Positions 36,266 through 44,615 are shown, counted from the first letter of the stretch. The stretch: DNA of 44,678 nucleotides from Saprospiraceae bacterium UBA7687 (GCA_002482845.1 DLGT01000036.1:1-44678), one strand, 5' to 3'. The notes: generated from the sequence alone by a model not told the origin. Translations and numbers: made by a program.

Positions 36266-37183
36266 TTAAAGTTTTATAATTTTAGTTATGTAGAAGTGGG
36301 TATCGGTATTTAAAGCCAATATATAAATTCCAGGTACAATTTCTTTTGTAGAAATCGTGATCATATTTCCACTATTTAATTTTGAACTAGATTTGACTAA
36401 TTTACCATTAAAATCATATATCTTTATATTTATCATAGAAGATTCTGTGAAACTATTTTCGATTGTTATTATTTCGTTGAATGGATTCGGATAAATATTA
36501 GATTCTCTAAATATTGGAGCTTTCACATTTACAGGTAGTGTAGTTTCGCATTGGCCTGATGTATCAATTTGGAGTATTTCATTATTATTTGCTGAGTAAC
36601 ATTGTAAAGTGCTTCCTGATTCAAATCCTACTGAACCGTAACAAGGTTTTTCAAATAATCCTCTATCTGTTCCTATTCCTTCATATAGGAATGAATTTCC
36701 AAAAGATAATTCTTGACCAAAAATAAATTTTTTTCTTATTTGAGATCCAAAATAAACGGTATCTATTGCCATAACTATTTGAGGTTTTGAGCACCATGTT
36801 CTCGCAATCGCTGTATCACCAACAGTTAAATTAAAATTATGAAGCAATTGGTCTTCTTCGTATACGGGATGATAGACATAAAATTTTCCTGATTCTTCAC
36901 GAATTGGCCATAAATTTAAATCTGATGCTTCTTGTGAAATAGTATCTCCTGTAACCCAATTCCATACTGTAACTATCCCTTGACGTCTAGTCTTGAAATA
37001 GGTTACATTATCAATTAAAGTATCACCATCCAATCTAATTGTGTAATCATTTGAAGAACAGAATGGATTCCCACCGCCACAGGTTACCGAATGTTCTTTC
37101 CATTCCGTATTCAAGTCCAAATAATTTTGAGTAAAAGAGGAAGTGCTAACCCCTAAAAAGATTAAAAAGATAAATATTTTCAT
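36266..37183 (-). CDS. Secreted protein with T9SS type A sorting domain
   Basis: The 305-residue product has a signal peptide (to about SSFTQ), a beta-rich body of no recognised family with paired Cys (VTCGGGNPFCS), and a type A T9SS signal (about 228-305; SNIYPNPFNEIITIE, IYDFNGKLV, VPGIYILAL). It should be exported by the T9SS. It has a good promoter 49 bp upstream, and that promoter region is a near-copy of the one at 38769-38799. Confidence 0.83.
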   Translation of the reverse strand: MKIFIFLIFLGVSTSSFTQNYLDLNTEWKEHSVTCGGGNPFCSSNDYTIRLDGDTLIDNVTYFKTRRQGIVTVWNWVTGDTISQEASDLNLWPIREESGKFYVYHPVYEEDQLLHNFNLTVGDTAIARTWCSKPQIVMAIDTVYFGSQIRKKFIFGQELSFGNSFLYEGIGTDRGLFEKPCYGSVGFESGSTLQCYSANNNEILQIDTSGQCETTLPVNVKAPIFRESNIYPNPFNEIITIENSFTESSMINIKIYDFNGKLVKSSSKLNSGNMITISTKEIVPGIYILALNTDTHFYITKIIKL

Positions 37184-37224
37184 ATTGCTAATTTTGATTT
37201 TTCATTTCCTACAAACTTTCTTAT

Positions 37225-37350
37225 ATCCACAACAAACCTACGACACACTTTCGATTTTTCCAATTTATCAATAAATAAATTCATTTAATGGATGTAAAAT
37301 TCCTTAATGTTACGGTCTTTATATTCGATGTTAATGGCTGATAACAGTTA
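37225..37350. repeat. Relic copy of a gene tail and its downstream promoter
   Basis: Two blocks match 38761-38932: 37225-37267 (39 of 43 bases, the promoter block) and 37306-37336 (29 of 31 bases). On the minus strand the second block reads LTSNIKTVTL, against LSSDIKTVTF near the C-terminus of the 250-residue protein at 38839-39591. The copy is shortened between the blocks. It is a degenerate duplication. Confidence 0.7.
37233..37263 (-). promoter_or_regulatory. Predicted promoter TTG-N20-TAGGTTTG for the T9SS cargo gene
   Basis: On the minus strand TTG (37263-37261), a 20-bp spacer and TAGGTTTG (37240-37233) match the Bacteroidota consensus in both boxes and spacing. The whole promoter recurs with four mismatches in 43 bp before the DUF4279-like gene. 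The -7 box ends 49 bp before the ATG at 37183. Confidence 0.6.
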
Positions 37351-37510
37351 ACCCTTCCAAATGAGATGGTCTAGGATTTCTGTTTTCATTCTCTTCAACA
37401 TTTACTTTTCGACTTTCGAATTGTGTAATTAAAGAACTTTTGTCCTTGTACAATACGGTTTCAAATATGTCTTCTAATTCGTTACTTATTGTGTTCAATA
37501 ACCGATAACA
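37331..37510 (-). CDS. 59-residue ORF downstream of the antitoxin, possibly remnant
   Basis: An ATG at 37510 opens 59 codons with coding-like composition (starts MLSVLNTISNELEDIFETVL; charged and hydrophilic). The stop lies inside the relic repeat. The 60 bp between the antitoxin stop and this ORF are open in another frame (WPDYYTMLDSLSLQPSHNLD), so this could be the end of a longer disrupted gene. No family recognised. It may be a third member of the toxin-antitoxin operon. Confidence 0.4.
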   Translation of the reverse strand, partial: CYRLLNTISNELEDIFETVLYKDKSSLITQFESRKVNVEENENRNPRPSHLEGLTVISH

Positions 37511-37572
37511 TCTAGGTTATGTGATGGTTGAAGCGATAGTGAATCTAACATTGTGTAATAATCTGGCCATTC

Positions 37573-37887
37573 TTATTCACTAATCATTAATTTTTGTTCG
37601 TCGATTTCTACACTAAATTTCACCTTTGCGTCTAATGCATCGAATACTTTAAGAATGGTTGCAAATCTGGCATCTGTAGCTGAATTCTCTACTTTAGATA
37701 TTTGAGCTTTTTGAACGCCCACAAGTTCACCAAGTTGTTCTTGGGTAAGGTGTTTTGCCTTTCTTGCCTTTTTAATCGCATCACCCAAAAGTTCAATTCG
37801 TAATTCTTGCTCAAATTTTTCACGTTTTTTAGTTCCACGTTTGCCTATGTGCATATCTAAAACTTCATTAAAACTTGTGGTTTGCAT
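37573..37887 (-). CDS. higA: HigA-like antitoxin, XRE-family DNA-binding protein
   Basis: The 104-residue protein has a central XRE helix-turn-helix (about residues 34-75; AIKKARKAKHLTQEQLGELV and KAQISKVENSATDARFATIL). It lies 4 bp downstream of a HigB/RelE-like toxin gene in the toxin-first order typical of higBA. It should neutralise the toxin and repress the shared promoter. The N-terminal extension (TSFNEVLDMHIGKRGTKKRE) is longer than in minimal HigA. Confidence 0.88.
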   Translation of the reverse strand: MQTTSFNEVLDMHIGKRGTKKREKFEQELRIELLGDAIKKARKAKHLTQEQLGELVGVQKAQISKVENSATDARFATILKVFDALDAKVKFSVEIDEQKLMISE

Positions 37888-37891
37888 ATTA

Positions 37892-38226
37892 TTATTTTTT
37901 TGATTGAAAATATTTATCTTTTATAGCTTTTGCCTTTAAAATTTCTGATTTTTCTGGTTTGTCACTTTTCTTGATGATACCATGTGTTGCAATTACCAAG
38001 GTGTCAATTTTATTTGTCTTGTCCCAAAATGCAAAAATTCTGTAGTGGTTGCCAAAATATTTTGTTCGGAAGTACCAAATTCCATCTTGCAAAGGTTAAA
38101 CAATTTTGGGTCTTTTTTTGATCTTGCCATTGCCATATTAAAAAGGATTTTGTCCTTTGCTTTGATAGGAATTTCATCTAAAAATTCCAAGGCTTCTTGT
38201 AAAAACTCAATCTCAAAAAGTTCCAA
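37892..38226 (-). pseudogene. higB: HigB/RelE-type toxin gene with a one-base frameshift
   Basis: Two frames make one RelE/HigB-like toxin. The first (from 38226) starts MELFEIEFLQEALEFLDEIP and runs through KDPKLF; the second (from 38092) continues LQDGIWYFRTKYFGNHYRIF and ends in a Lys-rich tail (KAIKDKYFQSKK). One missing T in the run at 38091-38093 restores LFNLLQDGIW and a product of about 111 residues, normal for this family of ribosome-dependent mRNA interferases. As written the gene is inactive, so the antitoxin would be orphaned. A homopolymer assembly error is a serious alternative. Confidence 0.82.
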
Positions 38227-38332
38227 GTTTATAACATTTTTGCAAAGATAATAGTTTCTTGTTTGCGATACAATTTTATTTCTAAAATCGACTTCGGTGT
38301 TATGGTTTAAAAAACTCCCACTTGCTATTAAG

Positions 38333-38716
38333 TTAATAATAATTCATTGCCATATCTAATTTTGTACTTGCAATCTTTTCAAGAATTCTTTTGTCTAATT
38401 CCATGTTTCCTTGAATTCCCCACCAAATGATCCATAATATCTCATCGTTCACTCCTAGATCTCTGATTTTTTGCCCATTTTCTAATATGAAATCTAATAG
38501 CCAATCCAGTTTATACAATATATTATCATCTACCACAATTATAGTACTACCGTATCCCCACTCTTGTCCTTTACGAGGACCTTTTTTAGGAACATCTGTT
38601 TTCTCATGAGTTCTACCAAGGATTAAAAATGGGAAGTGATGTAATAATTCCTTTGGCGAGAAATCTTCACCGCTTATGTGCCATTCTGGATACATACCAT
38701 CTTTATACCATTCCAT
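38333..38716 (-). CDS. DUF4279-like protein
   Basis: The 127-residue protein has no signal peptide. Its layout fits DUF4279: an N-terminal WHISGEDFSPKELLHHF segment, a central GQEWGYGS followed by a hydrophobic strand, a helix (LDWLLDFILENGQKIRDL) and the terminal GNMELDKRILEKIASTKLDM segment. DUF4279 proteins are uncharacterised and often occur in accessory regions. It has its own strong promoter and lies between the patatin cassette and the toxin-antitoxin module. Family call is from pattern only. Confidence 0.6.
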   Translation of the reverse strand: MEWYKDGMYPEWHISGEDFSPKELLHHFPFLILGRTHEKTDVPKKGPRKGQEWGYGSTIIVVDDNILYKLDWLLDFILENGQKIRDLGVNDEILWIIWWGIQGNMELDKRILEKIASTKLDMAMNYY

Positions 38717-38768
38717 TTTAATATGCTATTATTCTTTTTGGTCGATCATAACTTACTTAAATCCGCAA

Positions 38769-38799
38769 CAAACCTATGACACACTTTCGGTTTTTGCAA
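38769..38799 (-). promoter_or_regulatory. Predicted promoter TTG-N20-TAGGTTTG for the DUF4279-like gene
   Basis: TTG (38799-38797), a 20-bp spacer and TAGGTTTG (38776-38769) on the minus strand, 52 bp before the ATG at 38716. It is the better-preserved partner of the promoter at 37233-37263. Confidence 0.6.
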
Positions 38800-38838
38800 T
38801 TTAACATTAAAAAAAATGACTAAATAGAAATATTAACC

Positions 38839-39591
38839 CTACACCCGAACCAAACCATAATTGCCCGTACTTTTTTGAATGGCACAAAATGTTACGGTCT
38901 TTATATCCGATGATAATGTTGGATCAAAGTTAACGATAAAAAGTGAATTTGTTGGTTGTGATGGATCGTAGGTTAAGAGATAAGAAGTGGTATTTCCTGC
39001 ATTGTCAGATACATTCGCATATACTGTAAAATCATCAGCAGGCCACAATGAAGCAGGTGGCCCCATAGTAACGGGACATCCACACATCATTTTTACATAA
39101 ACAGAGCAACTAGTATTGCTGATATTACCAGCACTCAAGTATAGTCCAGGAATGACTACGGTGACGCTATATTCTGGCTGATCAGGATTTAAAAGGATTG
39201 CTTGCTGAAACAATAAAGGTTCTTTGGAAGCAGGTGAAGGCACACTGATATGTAACTGTGCTATCTCAAATGTAGCACCCAAATTAAAGTTGGCTTTGCC
39301 ACACGCTGTCGTAAAATCTGTTGATAGAAAATGTACTATTGAATTTGTTTGGAGAGTTCCATTGGGGACAGTAATAATGGGCATAAACGAACTTGACCCT
39401 GCGTTAAAATCAGTGGTAGGATTTCCATCGGTAGTAAAATTTGGTGTGATAGGATAGGGTAGTTGGACTGTTCCTCCTGAGTAGACCAGACTTATAGTAA
39501 TATCACTTGATAAATACGCATGTGCACCTAAATAATGTGCCCCTAGTGCTTGCAAATAAACCGTAATGTTTGCGTTTTGTGCCATATTCAT
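38839..39591 (-). CDS. Unrecognised beta-rich protein, partner of the patatin gene
   Basis: The 250-residue protein lacks a signal peptide and TM segment and is rich in Ser/Thr/Gly and short beta strands (NITVYLQALGAHYLGAHAY, VTVVIPGLYLSAGNIS, DDFTVYANVSDNAGNTTSYL). It has Cys clusters (VKMMCGCPV) and resembles beta-sandwich or Ig-like proteins, but I cannot name a family. It follows the patatin gene by 28 bp and is very likely co-transcribed. A relic of its C-terminal coding sequence is found at 37306-37350. The start may be 39591 or 39585. Confidence 0.7.
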   Translation of the reverse strand: MNMAQNANITVYLQALGAHYLGAHAYLSSDITISLVYSGGTVQLPYPITPNFTTDGNPTTDFNAGSSSFMPIITVPNGTLQTNSIVHFLSTDFTTACGKANFNLGATFEIAQLHISVPSPASKEPLLFQQAILLNPDQPEYSVTVVIPGLYLSAGNISNTSCSVYVKMMCGCPVTMGPPASLWPADDFTVYANVSDNAGNTTSYLLTYDPSQPTNSLFIVNFDPTLSSDIKTVTFCAIQKSTGNYGLVRV

Positions 39592-39619
39592 TTGTTTAGA
39601 TTATTGTGAACCATAATGC

Positions 39620-41221
39620 TCATTTTTTATGTTGATCTAAGAGCCAATAAGCATTTTTTTGAAAACGTGCCCAATCATCTGTGATATGTTGCCTGAGTTC
39701 AAGGAGCTTATGCTGATAATCTGAAGACAATTGATTCCAAACCTTTTCTCGGTAGGTGCCATCGATGATTCTATCTAGGTAAGTCAATAAATTTTTGCAT
39801 TGTGTAAATTGACCACATGCTATCAAATCATTTAAAACATTGTTTTTGACTTCAGTTTCTGTAAACCAAAGTGTGGTGGGCATATTATTGGCGGCTGCAA
39901 TGGCTTTTTGCATTTGTGGAGATAGGCCAGTTTCTTCTTTTTCTAGGGTATAAATATAGTTGGACTTAAATCTGTAATTCCATTCGGTGCTATCATATAG
40001 AGAGTTCAACGACAATCGACGTATCCTTTTCAAAAATATATCTGAAACCATCTTCAGCACAGATGTCAACCTGAATTGTATGAGATAAATTAGGATATAT
40101 ATTGGTGTCTTAATCAGAATGCTGAAATCTTTTATATACTCTCTCAATTGATCTTGTCCAAAAGTTTCTTTTATCACACGCTTGAGTTGAGCTTTGGCAA
40201 AGAAGTACAAGATATTCCATATCACTAAAATAGGCAACATACTAGATAAGATTATGGTGCTTAGTCTTGATAATGACACAAAGCCCAATATGCCAATAAT
40301 CACGACTAATAAAATCCTTGTGACAATATTGATGCCATTGATAGTAAAAAAGTTCTTTAAGCTACTTTCTTTAAGTTTGGGCACTTCATAGGGTTGCATC
40401 ATCTCACTAGATACATCAGAAACAATGTAAGTACCTATAAACGGCTCACCATTTTTGGTATGTCGCATTTCAGCCAGTTTCACACCTTCTATACCCAAGT
40501 TATCTATGACACCGCCATCCATGATAGCAGTTTCAGGACTTTTGTCAATTCCTTTGTAGTTTTTATTCCATGTTATATCTACGATACTTTCTGGTCCATT
40601 ACCAAAATCTATTGGCATAATCATGGGTTCAAATCCACCAGGAAAACAGGAAGATGCGGCGACAGCATCCGCAATTCTGATTTGACGAGCCGCATCAGGT
40701 GGAAGGTTTAGATAATTATTGCCAAATCTACCTTTGCCATGTTCCTTTTGAAAACGGAATTGAATACCGTATTTAAATTCTGATGACCCAAAGATGACAT
40801 CGGTCAAATGCGATGGGTGACCATTGAAAAGATCTTCAAAAGTTGCTTTGTCGAAGATGACTTCATTGTAGACTTCAGAAAAAGCATTGATCATGTCTTT
40901 ACTTTTATGTGGATTGGTCCATGAACCAGGATTGCTCAATTTATGTAAGGCGAGATCAACCAATTGGTCATCTGACAATACTTCGTATAAATCATTAAAA
41001 CAATCTTCAAATGTTTTGCCCTGAGCTAATCTCAACGCATACATCGCACCTGTAAATGTACCTCCAGAAATGGTAGAAATAATCTTTACTTCCTGCAGTA
41101 AACTGATGCCTTCGAATGTGCGATAGTTAAGGTAAGACAGCGCACCAAGATGAAAAGATGTAGCTCTGTATCCGCCGCCAGAAAGCGATACAGCCATGTT
41201 TTTAAAAGGCAATGGAGTCAT
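39620..41221 (-). CDS. Patatin-like phospholipase with internal TM segments
   Basis: The 533-residue protein has the patatin catalytic signature: oxyanion loop SGGGYRATSFHLG (residues 14-26), nucleophile Ser in STISGGTFTG (about residue 51) and the catalytic Asp in MDGGVIDNLG (about 236). It then has two or three hydrophobic segments (about 290-345) and a C-terminal helical region of about 190 residues of unknown kind. Patatins hydrolyse acyl chains of membrane lipids. The TM segments would hold the enzyme at the inner membrane. It leads a two-gene unit with the beta-rich protein. Confidence 0.88.
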   Translation of the reverse strand: MTPLPFKNMAVSLSGGGYRATSFHLGALSYLNYRTFEGISLLQEVKIISTISGGTFTGAMYALRLAQGKTFEDCFNDLYEVLSDDQLVDLALHKLSNPGSWTNPHKSKDMINAFSEVYNEVIFDKATFEDLFNGHPSHLTDVIFGSSEFKYGIQFRFQKEHGKGRFGNNYLNLPPDAARQIRIADAVAASSCFPGGFEPMIMPIDFGNGPESIVDITWNKNYKGIDKSPETAIMDGGVIDNLGIEGVKLAEMRHTKNGEPFIGTYIVSDVSSEMMQPYEVPKLKESSLKNFFTINGINIVTRILLVVIIGILGFVSLSRLSTIILSSMLPILVIWNILYFFAKAQLKRVIKETFGQDQLREYIKDFSILIKTPIYILIYLIQFRLTSVLKMVSDIFLKRIRRLSLNSLYDSTEWNYRFKSNYIYTLEKEETGLSPQMQKAIAAANNMPTTLWFTETEVKNNVLNDLIACGQFTQCKNLLTYLDRIIDGTYREKVWNQLSSDYQHKLLELRQHITDDWARFQKNAYWLLDQHKK

Positions 41222-41562
41222 ATTGTTCTATTTTGAAACGCAATGTATGCCAAATATTTATTTTGAATATACGTATAAATACGGATATGGTGAAAAAAGT
41301 AGATTATCTAGATGAAATTATATAAAATTTAGATTGATTAAAGCTATATAATGAATGCGCAACAAGGCTTGAAATGATAATGCTTGGACGTATGTCAAGC
41401 GATTTTCTTATAATGAGTTGAATGTAAGATAAGCCCAAAAAGGGTAGGTGATGGTTGAATTATTGTGGCTGTATTATATGAGCCAAGGGTAATGTTTTTT
41501 TGTACACAGAAATTAAACTAGACTTACACATCGCTCAATCGATCTTAGTTACAAACATTTAC
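41222..41562. other. 341-bp intergenic region
   Basis: This AT-rich gap lies between the patatin start and the AraC-type stop. It holds a modest stem-loop at 41382-41400 (GCTTG/CAAGC with a bulge), a TATACGTATA palindrome near 41270, and a near-consensus -7 box (AATATTTG on the minus strand) just before the patatin gene. No coding region is seen. Confidence 0.5.
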
Positions 41563-42468
41563 TCAATTTAAACTTCTGTATTCAATAGGAGTTTGTCCCG
41601 TTTTTTGTTTAAAGAGTTTGCTAAAGTATTGAGGGTATTCAAAACCTAATGAATACGCAACTTCACTTATTGAATGGTCCGAATTAAGCAAAGCGTTTTT
41701 AGCTTCTTCTATGATGTAGTAATGTATGTGGTCTTGAGCATTCATCCCTGTTTCTTTCTTTAGTAAGTCGCTTAAATAACTGGGCGATAAATGTACTTTG
41801 TCTGCCAAATATTTGACAGTAGGTAAGCCTGTTTCTTTAAGTTTATCTGACTTGAAATACATTTTTAATAAATTTTCAATTTGTATGATGGTATTTGAAT
41901 TACTGTTTTTACGAGTAATAAATTGTCGTCCATAATACCGAGAACAATAGTTTAATAATAGTTCGATATTCGTCACAATCAAGTTTTGGCTGTGATTATC
42001 AATGTTTTCTTGTAATTCGATTTCGATTTTTTGAATACAATCATGCAAGATTTGTTTTTCTTTATCTGACAAATGTAAGGCTTCCGTCACATCATAAGAA
42101 AAAAAAGTGTACTCAGACATTTTATCACCTAATGAAGTTCCACGAAGTAAATCGGGATGAAAAAATAAGCCCCAGCCCATCATGTCATCTCTCTTTTCAA
42201 TTTCATTATCCATGGTCAACACTTGTTTTGGTGCAATACATATTAAATTGCCTTCTTGAAAATCATATGATTGTCTGCCATAACGCAATTTATTGGCACA
42301 ATAGTTTTTAAACATTATCGTGTAGAAGTCGGCACTTATTCTAGTGCCTTCTTCTATGTAATCATCTGCTTTGCTAAAATCTACAACGGCAACCAAAGGA
42401 TGATTGGTCTTACTCTTTACAAAGTTATTGATATCCGAGATATGATGTAATTGAATTATTGGTTTCAT
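41563..42468 (-). CDS. AraC-family transcriptional regulator
   Basis: The 301-residue protein has an N-terminal cupin-like sensor region (FYTIMFKNYCANKLRYGRQ, EGNLICIAPKQVLTM) and a C-terminal AraC DNA-binding domain (about residues 195-300; VKYLADKVHLSPSYLSDLLKKETG and ISEVAYSLGFEYPQYFSKLFK, ending TPIEYR). It starts one base after the stop of the SDR gene, so the pair is one operon, and the regulator probably controls the SDR gene. Regulator-SDR pairs like this are common in Bacteroidota; the signal is unknown. Confidence 0.92.
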   Translation of the reverse strand: MKPIIQLHHISDINNFVKSKTNHPLVAVVDFSKADDYIEEGTRISADFYTIMFKNYCANKLRYGRQSYDFQEGNLICIAPKQVLTMDNEIEKRDDMMGWGLFFHPDLLRGTSLGDKMSEYTFFSYDVTEALHLSDKEKQILHDCIQKIEIELQENIDNHSQNLIVTNIELLLNYCSRYYGRQFITRKNSNSNTIIQIENLLKMYFKSDKLKETGLPTVKYLADKVHLSPSYLSDLLKKETGMNAQDHIHYYIIEEAKNALLNSDHSISEVAYSLGFEYPQYFSKLFKQKTGQTPIEYRSLN

Positions 42469-42469
42469 A

Positions 42470-43288
42470 TTAAACTTGGCTCATTACTATTTTATCGAAT
42501 AATTTATCTCCTAAATAAATTCTCATCCAAACCATTGGTTTTGCCCATAAACCAACCCTGTATCTCGTTTTTGGTTTTGGTTCATTTACAATTTTTGAAA
42601 TTGTGTTAGAAATTACACTTGTTTTTGACCCTTGTCCACTATCATACATTTTTTTTGTAGCGGCTATCAGTTTGTTTGTAAGTGTAGCATAAGCTCCCTT
42701 TGATGAAAATTTACTGATATTTTTAAGCATAACATCGCCAAACTCAGTTACAATAATTCCTGGTTCTAAAACTACTACATTGATATTAAATTGCTTCAGT
42801 TCTAATCTTAAACAATCGCTAAATCCTTCCACTGCATGTTTACTCGCGTGATACCAAGCGCCCATTGGCGTGTACATTTTACCACCCATCGAAGAAGTGT
42901 TTATGATTGTACCACCACTTGCATTACGCATGTGTGGAATCACTTTTTGTGTAATTGCGGCTAGTCCAAATAAATTTACTTCAAATTGTTGTCTAGCTTC
43001 TTCTACAGGAATATCTTCCACTGAACCATAAAGTCCAAATCCTGCATTATTCCATAATATATCAATTTTTCCTTGTTGCAGCATGATGGTATCCACTACA
43101 TGTTGAATGTCCCTTTCTTTTGTTACATCCATTTGTATAGGAAATCCACCTAATGTTTTTAGGTCTTGCATTTGGTCTATCCGTCTTGCAACAGTATACA
43201 CTGTATGTCCTTGCTGAATAAGTGCTATTGCGCTTTCTTTGCCCATTCCTGAACTAGCACCAGTTATTAGAATTACTTTTTTGCTCAT
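42470..43288 (-). CDS. Short-chain dehydrogenase/reductase (SDR)
   Basis: The 272-residue enzyme has the classical SDR signature: GASSGMGKE (residues 8-16, cofactor loop), the basic TVARR that favours NADP, NNAGFGLYG (about 80-88), INTSSMGG (about 134) and the catalytic YHASK (about 146-150) followed by HAVEGFSDCLRLEL. It reduces or oxidises an unknown small carbonyl or alcohol in the cytoplasm. The gene leads an operon with an AraC-type regulator gene. A near-consensus -7 (GACCTTTG) lies about 20 bp upstream. Confidence 0.93.
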   Translation of the reverse strand: MSKKVILITGASSGMGKESAIALIQQGHTVYTVARRIDQMQDLKTLGGFPIQMDVTKERDIQHVVDTIMLQQGKIDILWNNAGFGLYGSVEDIPVEEARQQFEVNLFGLAAITQKVIPHMRNASGGTIINTSSMGGKMYTPMGAWYHASKHAVEGFSDCLRLELKQFNINVVVLEPGIIVTEFGDVMLKNISKFSSKGAYATLTNKLIAATKKMYDSGQGSKTSVISNTISKIVNEPKPKTRYRVGLWAKPMVWMRIYLGDKLFDKIVMSQV

Positions 43289-43484
43289 TTTTATGTTTTA
43301 AAATTATAGTGCAAAGGTCAGGTTAATAAGCAAATGGAAGGTAACACTAATTCACGGTTGTTGTATACTTTTTGCGGTTTATCGGAATTTTTATGTTTGT
43401 AATCAATATTTTGTGACAGAGAGCTGACACATTAATAACAAGAATTCGCTCATTTTATCTGTCATTTGAAGTCAATTTGAGTTG

Positions 43485-43955
43485 TTAAAGTAAGTTGCTA
43501 TTACTTAATTGATCAATAAACTTTATCAGCATTTTTATTTGTTGGTCTTCTGACTTGCTAGATGTAATGTTATCAATGATTTCGTTTCTATTGTCTTCAG
43601 ACAGATTATTAAATGCCGCTAGAACACCTGAATCTTGAAAGATCTCCAAAACTTTCTTTTTTGTAATTTCTTCTTTCACAGTCAATAAGTAAAGTGTCAC
43701 AGTAACTATATCGCCACCACTTTTGTTAATTGCATTTCTGATTTTTGAATTTACTGATATAAGTTTATCTCTGCCCCTTATCGAAAACAGGTTTATGCTT
43801 TCAATATGGTAGTCGTCAATAGTCCCCGAAACCTTCAAGAATCCCCATTTTCCAATGATATGTTTTGTGTTTGGGATTTCGATGTGATATGTCCAAGCAC
43901 CTTTTCCTGGTTCATATTTCAATTCAAGTTTCTCATCTTTTACTAAGTATTCCAT
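43485..43955 (-). CDS. DUF1905 / YdeI-OmpD-associated-type protein
   Basis: The 156-residue protein has a DUF1905-like N-terminal part (GKGAWTYHIEIPN, WGFLKVSGTIDDY, ISVNSKIRNAINKSGGDIV) and a C-terminal YdeI-like helical part (LAAFNNLSEDNRNEII, then a four-helix-like tail). This two-part order is common for the family; the function is unknown. It lies 196 bp upstream of the SDR gene in the same orientation with no clear link. It is the last intact gene before the right edge. Confidence 0.8.
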   Translation of the reverse strand: MEYLVKDEKLELKYEPGKGAWTYHIEIPNTKHIIGKWGFLKVSGTIDDYHIESINLFSIRGRDKLISVNSKIRNAINKSGGDIVTVTLYLLTVKEEITKKKVLEIFQDSGVLAAFNNLSEDNRNEIIDNITSSKSEDQQIKMLIKFIDQLSNSNLL

Positions 43956-44088
43956 TTTATTATAGATTGTCTTTTAACCTTTATGAGGCGCTTTATCTTT
44001 TAGACATTTAGAATGCAGTAAAAGGCAAATCCGCTGAAATTCAACAAAACGTTTTTTATTGTTCAATGTTTCTATATCGTGTAGTTAC

Positions 44089-44427
44089 TTAGTTACTTTT
44101 TTTGTCTTTTATAACATTGGCCACTCTTAATGCTATGTAAGCTAACAACACTATGATAAGAATTTCAGTCAAAAAATAAGGGTGTAACCCAAAATAACAG
44201 TTAGTTTAAAATTCCTTTTGTTTTACCCTGACCCTACAGGAGACAAAATGAATTTTAAATTAGATAATGTGCAAAAACAGGTTAAAGTCTTTTAGTAAAG
44301 AGTAGCATGACATTCGGGTTAAAACAAAAAACAAGGCAAATGTAGTCAATGCGGCACCAAAACCGTCCATCAGAAAAAGTGTCCTTGGTTGTCTTGAAAA
44401 ATAATCTATGGTGCTTTTGATATACAT
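44089..44427 (-). pseudogene. Decayed small membrane protein gene
   Basis: An ATG at 44427 opens 55 codons (RQPRTLFLMDGFGAALTTFA, then FVLTRMSCYSLLKD) and stops at 44260. In another frame, 44172-44089 reads LTEILIIVLLAYIALRVANV followed by IKDKKSN. Both parts look like the start and end of one Bacteroidota membrane protein of about 125 residues, with the middle deleted and at least one frameshift (a third frame carries LSNLKFIL). A TACCTTTG box survives upstream. The family match is from memory. Confidence 0.5.
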
Positions 44428-44441
44428 CTGCCTGGTTACTC

Positions 44442-44449
44442 CAAAGGTA
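44442..44449 (-). promoter_or_regulatory. Predicted -7 box (TACCTTTG) of the decayed gene
   Basis: TACCTTTG on the minus strand fits TAnnTTTG and ends 14 bp before the ATG at 44427. The distance is short but possible. No TTG is found at 19-21 bp upstream. Confidence 0.35.
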
Positions 44450-44537
44450 CGAAGATTCTGCTGAAAATGTCAGACATTCGATTTGTGAGGTTCTGTTTCG
44501 AAGACGTTTGTTCAAAAAACAGCAATAGTGAATAAGA

Positions 44538-44597
44538 ACGAAGTGGAGTGCAAAGCACCAAAGGCCGCAAGCCTTTGACGAAGTGAACCGCTAGCGG
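44538..44597. repeat. GC-rich three-hairpin element at the right edge
   Basis: Within an AT-rich gap, 44548-44558 (GTGC-AAA-GCAC), 44559-44577 (CAAAGGC-CGCAA-GCCTTTG) and 44588-44597 (CCGCTAGCGG) form three consecutive palindromes. The octamer ACGAAGTG occurs twice at a 40-bp interval (44538 and 44578). It may be a REP-type or recombination element, or a structured RNA. No gene covers it. Confidence 0.5.
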
Positions 44598-44615
44598 GTG
44601 GGCAAGGAAAGTGCG

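Noticed and set aside
38839..39591. T9SS or lipoprotein export of the patatin partner
   Set aside because: There is no signal peptide, lipobox or recognisable C-terminal sorting domain.
39620..41221. Patatin gene as a CBASS (CapV-type) effector
   Set aside because: No cyclic-nucleotide synthase gene lies nearby, and the protein carries TM segments unlike CapV.
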